Program-made: the position numbers and the translations under genes
Shown here: one piece after another, positions 13,298-23,372 of the stretch
Numbering within the stretch: position 1 is the first letter of the stretch
Layout: each line of letters starts with the position of its first letter
NCBI GenBank assembly: GCA_003833135.1
Contig: QZLH01000587.1
Span: 21,465 to 67,252, forward strand
Reading direction: 5' to 3'
Source: Oehlia diaphana
Lineage: Eukaryota > Glomeromycota > Glomeromycetes > Glomerales > Glomeraceae
DNA length: 45,788 nt
The notes under the pieces: generated by a model
The model's database searches: none
The model's input: only the letters and a program-made list of their open reading frames with translations
What the model was told of the DNA's origin: nothing

Positions 13298-14344
13298 TCT
13301 GCGATAATAAACAGAAAGAAAAAGCAAACATGGATATCCGGTATCCTTGTTGTGCAAAATTCGATTATGTCACCTGTTATATTAACCTAACTTGTTGTAT
13401 TAGCTCCCGCCAAATTTTTAGACCTTTGGGCGGCCGATTTAGGAGTTGTCGAGTTGTCACAATTATATATAGTAAATATTGAAGCCTCAAGGCTTTGTTT
13501 TCTTAACCCGCACCAAACCAGTAATGATCAGACTATTTTGCCAATCGTTCCGAAATCTGGGTTTAAAAAAACGCATATGATCAGATTTTCTTTTTCTAAT
13601 TATTTACATGTAAAAAGTGAAAGTATAAAACTATACCAATAAAAGATAATAATACTTAGTAAAAAAAAATGGATTCATGAAACCAATATTGTAAATATTA
13701 TCAATACAAGATTTCCATTTTTATCTACTGTGGACATCACATTTGTTTCATTTTCCTGCTGCGTACAATTCGATTTTTTCTTTATCAAATAATTTATAAA
13801 AATTAAATTTCAAACACATAACACACTGGCAATACAAATATTACAAACTTAAATATTGATATATTATATCTAAAAATACTAATTCGTATATATTGTATTA
13901 AATGTTACATTACATTGAATACATTCTTAACGTACATATAATTTATCTTCTAGGTTATTGTTCAATAGAAGAATTATTAGTAAAGTAGATACTTTTTATG
14001 GTTCTTATAAAATTTTAAAGACTTGTCAATATTTTGTTAATATTACTATTGATAACCGATAATCTAAATAATACTTAAAAACGCGCAAATTTAATAAATG
14101 TATAAAAAATAAAATTTGCAAATTTTAAAAATGCTGTTCGAATTTGCATCAGCACGTTGAATCTTTATTCATTGTGCTTTTAAAAAAAAAAAATCGGGAA
14201 TAGACGAAAAAAATTGTAAAGAATAAAAACCACGGAAAACGTTAAAATTAAATATTCACGTGATCATTTAAAGTTAAGTCACGAGATAAATCATTACTAA
14301 TTGTAAAATTTCCGATTGTAGCCGGCCGGAAACTTCAATAGAGG

Positions 14345-14360
14345 CTGACATACCTGTCAG
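14345..14360. repeat. Perfect inverted repeat CTGACA-TACC-TGTCAG
   Basis: Six-base arms CTGACA (14345-14350) and TGTCAG (14355-14360) flank TACC. It sits 16 bp upstream of a TATA-like sequence and about 160 bp before the ALYREF start codon. This is a position where a transcription factor dimer could bind; that role is an inference. Confidence 0.6.
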
Positions 14361-14376
14361 CTGGTTTTTTTCCTGG

Positions 14377-14382
14377 TATAAA
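14377..14382 (+). promoter_or_regulatory. TATA-like element upstream of the ALYREF gene
   Basis: TATAAA within GGTATAAAGG lies about 137 bp before the ATG, a reasonable place for a core promoter in a GC-richer patch of the spacer. In DNA this AT-rich such a hexamer can arise by chance. Confidence 0.35.
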
Positions 14383-14518
14383 GGAACTCAAACATCACCT
14401 GTAGTGACTAAACAGTCTTCGCTTTTCACTTTCCCACAATAAATCTATTTCTTCTTTCATACTTTTCCTTTATTCTTACAAAAAACTACTCCCACTTTAA
14501 ACCCATATACATCACAAA

Positions 14519-15888
14519 ATGGATAGAATTGACATGAGTTTGGACGACATCATCAAGGACAATAAAAAGAAGTTAAAACAGGCAACAAAGGGAAATAATG
14601 CAAATGGCAACAGCACCAAAACGAGTAACGGAAATAATTTAAACAACAATAATAAGAGTAAAACGGGACCAATTCGTGCTAGATCAGCGGGTAAAAAGTT
14701 GACTCGACAGAAGGCCAGCCCATATCCGGTAAGAATCCAAACAGCTTCATAGGGAAACGCTGGGAAATACAAGTTGATCTCAATGGTCGACAAATGGCCA
14801 AAACCAAAAAAAGTGCTGTTCTTTCAGAAGAACTTTTTGTTATGGTCTTTTGATACTTCCCGGCGGGTTTTTGACTTTTTGGAAAACACAACATACCGAT
14901 TACGAGACTGATCAATTCCGTTACGGCTGTTTTGATATCTTGCCATCAAACATATTTAGAGACCTAAATCTCTAAAGACAGGAAATCCGAACGGTGTTTG
15001 GCGTCACGACCTTTTCTCATCTCTTAATCCTGGTGGACAAACTAAACGACCTGCTCAAACAAATAATGGTCTTTCTATCCAACATCGTTTGGGTACTGGA
15101 AAAACTTCTCCTGGTAATGGAGTTGCGAATCGATTGTCTATCAAAGGTGTTGCCGGTGGCAAGCAAACAGAATTTTCTATCAAGGGAGAAGGTGGTCCAG
15201 CTACTATTTACATTAACAACTTAGCTCCTGGTACAAGTGCTAATGATGTCAAAGTAAGTAGTTATTTGAGGAATTAAAAAAGAAAAAATCTTTTTTAATA
15301 TTAGGGAAGTTAATAACGAATTATGGTTCTTTTATCATTTGTAGACCGCCTTTTTGGAATTTGGCGATATTTCAACAGTAAATATCAAAGATGATAAAAT
15401 TACTCGCGGCGCTATTAGTGCAGAATTGACTTTTTCAAGCAAGCCTTCTGCTATTGCTGCCATAAACAAATATAATACAGCTCTTGTCGATGGTATAATG
15501 CCGTTTATATATTAGAATTCATATTTATCTCTTTCTATGAAACGAGAGCTAATGAAGAGATATCTTTTTGTGATTATATCTTATTTGTAATAATTTATTT
15601 TTATTAGGTCGAGTCTTAAAAGTTCAATTGAAACAAGCCGGAACCAACAATAATCTTGGTGCTGCTTCATACCGGCTTAGAAATAAGCCCAATAAGACAC
15701 AATTCAGTACGCAGTAAGTAATTATTAATTATTTAAATAAATTATTGAGTATTTTATTTATTTATTTATTTATGTTTTCCTTGTACAATAGAAATGGGAA
15801 ACTCTATTCTGACCATTTGACTGGAAATTCAGGTCAAAAAAATCGAGGAAAGGGAAAACAACCGTCATTTAGCGGTGTTTCTTTCTAA
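14519..15888 (+). CDS. ALYREF/Yra1-type mRNA export adaptor (RRM protein)
   Basis: This TREX-complex adaptor binds spliced mRNA and hands it to the export receptor in the nucleus. Exons are 14519-14728, 14978-15253, 15345-15492, 15608-15713 and 15792-15888, giving 278 residues. The N-terminal box MDRIDMSLDDIIKDNKKK is the conserved UAP56-binding motif. It is followed by an Asn/Lys-rich stretch, GPIRARSAGKKLTRQKASPYP and VWRHDLF, then an RRM (about residues 130-210: TIYINNLAPGTSANDVKTAFLEFGDI). The C-terminus ends QPSFSGVSF, with no second UAP56-binding box. The exon 2 boundary is my least certain join: the acceptor at 14976-14977 keeps frame, while the stronger-looking one at 14980-14981 does not. 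Intron 1 (249 nt) is long for this region, and reading into it meets a stop after seven codons. Confidence 0.88.
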
Positions 15889-16292
15889 TCACGTTTTATA
15901 CTCGATTTATTATTCATATACCCTGACACCTGAAAATCGACGGTTTTCTTCAATGTGGGAAAGTGTAAGAAAATCGATATGCCGGATAATATATGGATAA
16001 ATAGAAATTTTCTCCATAATATTCGCTAGTTTGTTGGATGGTATTAGCGGTCTCACTTTTTTACTTTTTCTTTCTATTTACATCCCCTTTTTTTTGCGAT
16101 ATTTTTATGTAATTATTTTTATATCAATATTAGCAGGTATATTTAGAATAAAGCCAAGTCGCAATGATTAACATTATTCCTTCATTTTATACAAAGAGAA
16201 ATAACTTACTATTCAAATACCAACTTTGATTGCAATTTTTGAACGGCATTTATTAATTCTTTTAAATATTGATAATAATTGAAACATATATT
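15889..16292. other. Intergenic region between convergent genes
   Basis: This 404-bp stretch lies between the ALYREF and JmjC stop codons and should hold both 3' UTRs. I see no gene or repeat in it. Confidence 0.45.
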
Positions 16293-18030
16293 TTAAAACC
16301 AAAAACTCACACTAAAACTTATGGTTAGTGACCGTACATAATGCCACCAGCCTGGCTTTATTTAATAATTTATTATGATGTAGTTAAAAATTAAAAATTG
16401 TAGATTGAAAGAATCAAAAAAGAATTAATATACTTCTGAAAATCATATAATAAAATTCAAATATTTATAAAAGAAACAATAGTTTAACTCACGGGAATAT
16501 ATAACATATCTCCTGGTTCCAAAACACAATCCAGATAGTTAGCAGAAGCAAAAAGTGGGAAACGTTCTAAATCTGGTGTTTCAATCTCAACCTTTATTGA
16601 AGTATAAAATAAATAAAAAAATTATTTTAATGATGAAAGAGTATTTAAAGATAAAAAACCTGACTAGTATTTCCCAAAAAACCATCTTGTTCAAAAGGAT
16701 AAACTTTCGAAGTTTCGGAAGGGGCATATAGTCTAATATACTTATTTCCGACTATTTGAGCTAAAAGGTTATGATAAGGATCAGTATGCATAGGAGAAAT
16801 AGTTCCTTGAGGACCAAACCATGCATTTATAATAACATCTGAGGGTGGAGTATATTGCACATGATTATAGGATATAAAATATGGTTTAGTATCAACAAAA
16901 CAATAATCAGGAATTATTATATCTTCCTTAAGACGTGGAATTTGTGCAAACAAGTCATGTTGAGCTAAATAGGCAATGTCCCCATCATTAGTTGGATTTT
17001 TAATCCATTTTTCCACAAATTCTTCAAAATTAATTAATTTCTGCGTCCATGAATTATCAGTATATTTTGCTCCAATTTCAACTGGAACTATTCTCTCCTT
17101 TCCAGTAACACTCAAAAGATAATCGAAATCCGCCCAAGGATTTGTCGAAAGTGCTGGCCAATGTGAAAGACAAGAAGTAAGTATAATAGGTTTAGGACTC
17201 AGCGTATTAACATGTGAAGTGAATGTAGCCAAACTAGGAGATGAAAGTTTTGGTATAGGAAATTTTATGGTTGGTAGATTTGTATTCTCTAATTTTATAC
17301 GTTTTTCAAAATCATCCTCTCTTTCATTATCATCAATTCGACGTTTTGTTAAAGATCCGGTTATGTTATTAGATTCTCTATTATTTTCTTCAATATTTTT
17401 TATAATATTTTCCACTTCCTTAATTAGATGGAAAATCATTTCCTTCCTGCCATTTCCAGGAGCTCCTGTCATAATCAAAGCCATATCTAAGGTTTTAACT
17501 ATATTTTTCCATGATTCTTTTTCTTTTTCAGTTCTCAACGCTATAAAAATTTCACACAAACTTTTTACAATACTTGCATCAGTATATAAACGTCTCCAGC
17601 ATAGAGGAACATCTTTGTATGGATAAGCGTGCAATTTTTCGGTAGCAAAGTCGATAAGAGAAGATATTTTTAATAACACTGACGAAATTTCATCAGAATT
17701 TACGTGATATACTGTGTTTAAACACCCATGAAGTAAATATAGAGATGCTTTATCACAAATAGAAAGTTCTGAAATAATTTAATTTAATCATTGAAATTCT
17801 TATAAACATTTAATTTTAATCAAATATTATTGCTAAAATTTTGAAAGTTCTTTACCATCCTCAAAGTTCGTATCCTTTAATTTTTCGATAATTGTTTCGC
17901 AAGTTTTTAAGGACATATGGTTTATATTACATAATAAAAACACCAATTCATTTTGATTGAAAAATTTAAATTTGATCCTTTGTAGATCGGAAAATTCGGA
18001 GATTCGGTAATCATTCGATTTTAGCAGCAT
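16293..18030 (-). CDS. JmjC-domain 2-oxoglutarate oxygenase, KDM8/JMJD5-like
   Basis: This is predicted to be an Fe(II)/2-oxoglutarate-dependent oxygenase. Animal JMJD5 is reported to hydroxylate arginines, and demethylase or protease roles have been debated, so the substrate here is open. Exons in transcript order: 18030-17856, 17768-16660, 16591-16493, 16355-16293; 481 residues. The N-terminal half (about 1-215) is helical and poorly conserved, with a charged linker (ENIIKNIEENNRESNN). The catalytic half contains SHWPAL, WFGPQGTISPMHTDPYHN and NKYIRLYAP, then VEIETPDLERFPLF, PGDMLYIPPGWWHYVRSL and the end ISFSVSFWF. The iron triad is His386, Asp388 and His466, and all three are present. The last splice uses acceptor AAAG at 16357-16356, giving IPPGWWHYV in frame. 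Confidence 0.92.
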
Positions 18031-18246
18031 TCGAACATCAAAAAATCATATTATTTATGCAGCGGTAAATTCCGGATTTCGCTGAGACATTCTCACAATA
18101 CTCTCACAATCATACGACTTGCTAAAAGCTAACACGGGTGTGATACTGTGATTATCACCAGAAAAGTATATATATAGCGTCAATTCTTTTAAAGCGCGCT
18201 ATAGTTGTAAACATAAAAATATATAAAAAAAAAAAGCTAACATTAA

Positions 18247-20392
18247 ATGAAGAAAAAAGGAGGTACAATTATTTCAGTTTTAATTTATATATTTCAACGT
18301 GAAGTTATCAACCAAAGTAATATGATTTCTTACTATTTGTGCAAAGTCAAATCAACTGTTGTGAGCAGTAAAACCAGTTCCACGTCAACTTCAAAGTTAA
18401 AAAGAAGGCGTTCTATAGGAGAAGAAGAAGTTTCTGTATCTGTAAAAGAAGCAAAATTAGGTAAATTTTTTTTCTGTTGGACTTTATTTTTTTTTCATAA
18501 TTATATTTTTGTATATTTTTTTAAAACATTTATTTTATAGAAACTACTTCTGAAGTATTTTCGATCTTTAAGCCACAAACTGATATTCAATGGCGTGAAT
18601 TTGATTCCGTTATGATCGGGCAATATTTGACATCAGATATTAAAAAAATTGAAGGTCGATCTAAGATTGGCGCTTTTGATTTGGTAGGTACAAAGATCAG
18701 ATTAATTTATGTACAATAAGTCTAATTTGTTCTCTTCATAAAACCAACAGGATTGCACTTTAATAATTGTAAATGGGACTCATAAACGATCAAAAGATGA
18801 AAATGATTGGAAATGGCGGAGTAAAGTTATTCCTAAGAAGTTGAAACAATTATATGAAGAAGGGTATGAAATTTACTTTATTAATTACAGAATCAAGATA
18901 TAGAATAATACTGCGTTATTATTATGTAGTTACAAGATTGTTATAATAACTAATCAAGGTGGATTGGAAATTTCAAACAAGACTAGTGAAAAGAAAAGAA
19001 AAGAATTCAAGGCTAAAATTAAGAACATATTTAACAATGTAAGCTAGAGATTTGTCATTATTTTGATTGTTTATTGCTTGAATTACTCATGATAATTATT
19101 ATTTTTTTTTTTAATAAAAAAAGTTAAATGTACCTTGCGAAATTTATGTTGCAACTGCAAGAGATAAATATCGAAAGCCAATGATCGGAATTTGGAAATA
19201 TATTACAGAACATGGGAATGACGGAGTTATCACTGGTGCATATTATTTATTAAGTTATAGCACTTTTTTGCGATTTCTAAATCTATTTTATTATGATAGA
19301 CATGGAAGAGAGTTTTTATGTTGGTGATGCTGCTGGTCGTGGCGAAAACTGGAAACCGAATGCACCACGTGACTGGAATGATACCGATAGGCGAGTTAGT
19401 TTTTTCCTGAAAAAAGTAGGTTTTTGATTATATATTTATACGATCTTTTTTCTTTTTATATAGAAAATTTGCTGAAAACATTGGAATTAAATTCTATACA
19501 CCCGAAGAATTTTTTGAAAATGATAAACCGGCACCTTATTCATACGGTGATTTTAATCCGAAAAGTCTTTCACAGGACGGTTAGTATCGCTAATCTTTAA
19601 TAATATGAATACATTTTCATTATTTCAATTAAACTAATTTTACTATTTTTAATGATGCTAGTTGAATTATTTGCTCCTGCTTCACCATCACTTGTTCCAT
19701 CAGATAGACATTGTGAAGTAATTGTGTTTGTTGGATATCCTGCAAGCGGAAAATCTTCATTCGCTGAGAAATGGTTAATATCTAACGGATATGTACATGT
19801 GAATCAGGTATCTTAATTATGAAAATATCTTAATTCTCTTGTTTATTGAAAGGGTTATTTACAAAAAATTGTACTTTGTTAGGACAAATTAAAAACAAAA
19901 GCAAAATGTATCAAAAGCTGCGAAGAAGCTTTGGAGAAAAAAAAACCTGTTGTTATAGGTATTAATTATAAATTGATTATAGCAATAAATTTTATTTGTT
20001 TTAACATGTGTGTATTTATCATAGATAATACAAACGCTGATGTTGAAAGTAGGAAAGCATATATTGATCTGGCAAAAAATTATAAAGTTCCAGTCCGATG
20101 TTTTTGGTTCCAGGCGTCAGAAGCTTTGGCTAAACATAATAATATGTATAGAGCTTATGGCAATATTGACGGAGTAAGTTAATTATTTTCTTTTTTCCTT
20201 ATTATTATAATACTAATTAATTTGTTTAACAATTTAAAGCCTCGTCCATTACCTGAAATTGCATATTCAGGATTTAAATCAAGATTTGTTGAACCCAAAT
20301 CTGAAGAAGGATTTGATGAAATTAAAAAGATTAATTTTGTTTTTGAAGGGAATGATGATGAAAAAAGAAAATGGGAGATGTGGTATACATGA
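18247..20392 (+). CDS. Bifunctional polynucleotide 3'-phosphatase/5'-kinase (PNKP-like)
   Basis: This restores 3'-OH and 5'-phosphate ends at DNA breaks. Exons: 18247-18460, 18541-18683, 18751-18863, 18930-19038, 19124-19235, 19300-19390, 19464-19579, 19662-19807, 19883-19958, 20025-20173, 20240-20392; 473 residues. The HAD phosphatase domain comes first: AFDLDCTL with Asp118 and Asp120, IITNQGG, and [20 protein letters not shown]. It is followed by TPEEFF and the kinase with Walker A GYPASGKS (324-331), VVIDNTNAD and RCFWF. The C-terminus is [10 protein letters not shown]. There is no FHA domain, unlike human PNKP, as in other fungi. The start is uncertain: an in-frame ATG at 18322 gives a Lys/Arg/Ser-rich N-terminus resembling a mitochondrial or nuclear targeting sequence. 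The sixth intron (19391-19463) has a GC donor. Confidence 0.93.
19391..19463 (+). other. GC-AG intron in the PNKP-like gene
   Basis: The exon ends GATAG and the intron begins GCGAGT; the acceptor is ATATAG at 19463. This join gives Asp-Arg-Lys-Phe-Ala-Glu-Asn, the conserved path through the phosphatase domain. No GT between 19385 and 19425 leaves the right phase: the nearest, at 19395-19396, would put a stop soon after the acceptor. Confidence 0.8.
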
Positions 20393-21198
20393 TTAATAGA
20401 TTTAGATTTTCACAAATTTAACAATAAATGATATTTAATTATATTAATGAAACTAGAGACTAGATGCGTTCTACTGTATATAAGTAGTTAATAGTAGTCA
20501 GGGTTCTCAATCACTAGTAGTATTAGTTTATAGATTTTAGAAAGTTAATAAGCATTATAGAAGTCATTTTACTTCTAAGATATGTTATAAGTGATATGGC
20601 AAATTTTAGCTACATTTTATATTTCAAGCTAAAATTAGCTTATTATTTTTACATACTATGGATTATGAATTTGCGATATTTTATATGAAGATTTTCGGGA
20701 TTGTTTCCAGAAGATATTAATTCTTTGTTATTATTACGTATTTTTTTAAAGCATCTTATGATGTATTTCTATTAATTTAAATATTACAAAGTTAAGTGAA
20801 GATGAATAAGAGTAGAGATTCCCAATAATCTTTTTATACTATTTTTATGGAATTCCTCCATATACTGATTTATTTTAAAAACAAGTGTTTTTAATAAAGA
20901 CAACTAATTAAAATAATGTTTTTAAAATGTAATTATGGAAAAAATCAACTACATACAGTATCTAAATTTCGATTCTTTATATTATTATATTAAAATAATA
21001 ATACAAATATTAAAAATTTCGCAAATTAATTTTTAATGATAATTTATATAAGGCAAATAAAAAATGTATGTTTATATTCTTATTATTTATCTTGGCAACT
21101 CGAGTACGAGCTTCTATTAAAGTGATAAATATTATAATAATTCTCTTCGTTATAATATTATTAACATAATATATAAAATAAATCTTAGATTAATTTAA
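20393..21198. other. Intergenic region between convergent genes
   Basis: This 806-bp AT-rich stretch separates the PNKP and TrpRS stop codons. All frames are closed by frequent stops. I see no gene, tRNA or repeat. Confidence 0.5.
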
Positions 21199-23211
21199 TC
21201 AGGTTTCATTAACAACAATTTTTTTATTTGGATCCATAAACTTCTTTAATATTTCGTCAGTTACTTCGGATTTCCTCTTTTTTTTAAAGAAAAAATTAAT
21301 AATAAATTTTATTGTAGATTAAAATTTATAATATTACATACTTGTTTAAATTCATCAACAAATTTCTGTAATACTTGAATACAACGTGCTTTAAGTTCAC
21401 CGGTCATCATTTCTCCAGATACATATTTCTACAAAGTAAACAACAATTAAAAGAAGTTGATCATTACACAAGAATTCGTAACAATAAAAATAATAACCTT
21501 TTTAATTTCGTTCAATTCTTCATCGTCATCTAAAAATACTGATAAATATTGATAAGCAACGTCAACATCTGGGTCGCCTCCTTTTAACCTGTGTTCCTCA
21601 GCACTATCGCGACCACCTGAGAAAGCGTACTTATTGATCTAAAATATTCCAAAATATCATAATCTGTTAGATGAATTAAATTTCCAATTACATTTATAAA
21701 GATGCAAACCTTTTTTTTAATTTGGTTAGGCGTATCCGACATAAAAATTGCAGAATTGTCAATAGAGGCGCTCATTTTCGTTTGAGAACCCTGATTTTCA
21801 AAAAAATATAAGTACAAATACTATATCAAATATTTAACATGTCCAGGAAATCATTAAAATTACTTGAAGAGCTGGGAAGAATTTAGCATGAATAAGGCTA
21901 GGTTTAGGATATTTTAGTTTTTGCGCGACGTCACGTGTCAATCGAAAATATGGATCCTAAGATCAAACTTTCGTCAGCAAACTAATAAATGTATATTTTT
22001 ATAGAAATAGAATAATAATTTACTTGGTCTATAGCACAAGGAATCACACAAGGAATATTACTTCGAGTTCCAAATATTTGTGGAAAACTATTGGAAAATG
22101 AAGGTGCAGCTTGTACCGCAACAAAATGAGTTTTGGCAATACAGTCACTATAACAACGAAATAAAAAAAAATATTTAATTAACAGTAATGAGACTACACA
22201 AATACACAAAAGACATCAAACACACCTATCAACGAAGCCAAAAGTGGCCTTTGACTGACTGTTTGTGATGCTTTTCGCGATCTTTACAATATTATGATAA
22301 AATGGACCTCTATTTACGTCATACAGATATACGGATAATAGAATAGTATACAATAATTAATATACATGGAAAAAAGAATCATTCAAAGTAAATGTTTACA
22401 AACCCGACATAATCAGTATCTGCAAAAATAAATGTCTTGTCTGGATCAAACCCACATGCAATAATATCTTTGGCGTTATCATAGGCATATTTGCGCGTTT
22501 CTTCTAATGTCAATCCAGGCTTAAATATAAATTTTTCGTCATCTAGATAGAATATATTAAATTACGCGTTAACTAAATATTTATAATCAAGATTATGAGA
22601 CAATTACTAACCAGTTAACTGAATGACAATTGGTACATCGAAAACATCTTGTAACCACCTAATGCCAGAAAAACCACTTTAATTCATGACGACATAACTT
22701 TAGATAAAAAAGTTTAATCCTCTTACTTGCAAAAAATAAAAGGGATCATATGTCCAAGATGCATGCTTGAACTACTTGGGCCGCGTCCTGTATAAATAAA
22801 AAAAGGCTTATTTTGCTCGTAACGATCCAGTATTTTGTTGAATTCTCTAAAAATTTAATAATCTTCGATTAATAATATAAAAAAATATTGGAATTATGTA
22901 AATTGTAAACATATAAAGCACCTATGTGAGAAGAAAATCCCTCTTCTCAAGAGAGTGTGACATTTCTTTCCAGTCAACGTTTCGAACCTTTGTAAAAGTT
23001 CCTTATCAATAGGCCTCGTTCCAAATTTTTTTATAAGCTTATCATAATCAATAGCTCGACCTTTACCGTCCACATCCCAAGGCGTAACTGTTTGTTCATT
23101 TGAACTCTTTGAACTATTCGAAATATACCTATAATAAAAATAACAACCTATGCCGCCGATAACGAAGCCGCCGATAAGACTGCCACGGATAAGAATACGT
23201 TGGTTTTCCAT
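21199..23211 (-). CDS. Tryptophanyl-tRNA synthetase, cytosolic type, with N-terminal hydrophobic segment
   Basis: This charges tRNA-Trp. Exons in transcript order: 23211-22922, 22846-22727, 22658-22612, 22542-22404, 22309-22226, 22147-22024, 21956-21864, 21790-21710, 21638-21498, 21428-21342, 21276-21199; 427 residues. The class I signatures are HLGH (in [13 protein letters not shown]) and KMSAS. Other eukaryotic TrpRS blocks are [73 protein letters not shown] and [11 protein letters not shown]. The odd part is the start: residues about 7-28 ([21 protein letters not shown]) form a hydrophobic, Gly-rich helix flanked by basic residues, in the same exon and frame as the core. It resembles a signal anchor or an organelle-membrane anchor. 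The next in-frame ATG lies well inside the enzyme, so the segment cannot easily be skipped by using a later start. Confidence 0.94.
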
Positions 23212-23372
23212 TATTTTACAAAAGAAATTGAAATTGAAGAAAATTGACGTTAGAAATCGATTTTTCGATTGTTATTAACAATCGAAGTGAGTCAGGATGA
23301 TTTTGATTTAGTAATAAAAGTGTGATTATCATCATTTTTTTTTGAGCAATCTTCCGATTATTATTGTTAATC
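23212..23372. promoter_or_regulatory. Short divergent promoter, TrpRS / PSMD5
   Basis: Only 161 bp separate the two start codons, so the genes must share or overlap promoter elements. The sequence contains paired ATCGA/TCGAT-type and AATAATCG-type words in opposite orientation (for example ATTGTTATTAACAATCG near 23268-23284), an inverted arrangement that might serve both directions. Confidence 0.45.

Larger units (their letters stand above)
13298..14518. promoter_or_regulatory. Divergent intergenic region, flippase / ALYREF
   Basis: This 1.2-kb AT-rich spacer separates two divergent genes. Short open stretches on the + strand (13249-13482, 13454-13642) have no family resemblance and I leave them out. 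On the ALYREF side there is an inverted repeat at 14345-14360 and a TATA-like element at 14377-14382. The rest shows nothing I can name. Confidence 0.5.

Noticed and set aside
13343..13352. GTATCCTTG on the + strand, another minor-type donor look-alike
   Set aside because: It is upstream of the minus-strand flippase gene, with no + strand exon to join.
13249..13642. Overlapping small + strand open stretches upstream of the flippase
   Set aside because: They overlap the reverse of flippase exon 1 or its 5' leader and show no conserved motif.
17868..17880. GTATCCTTT, a U12-type donor match on the + strand
   Set aside because: It lies within exon 1 of the minus-strand JmjC gene and reads in the wrong direction for that gene. 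The + strand has no gene here.
20393..21198. Search for tRNA or other small RNA genes in this and other spacers
   Set aside because: I found no stretch with a convincing A-box/B-box pair or cloverleaf arms in any long spacer of the window.
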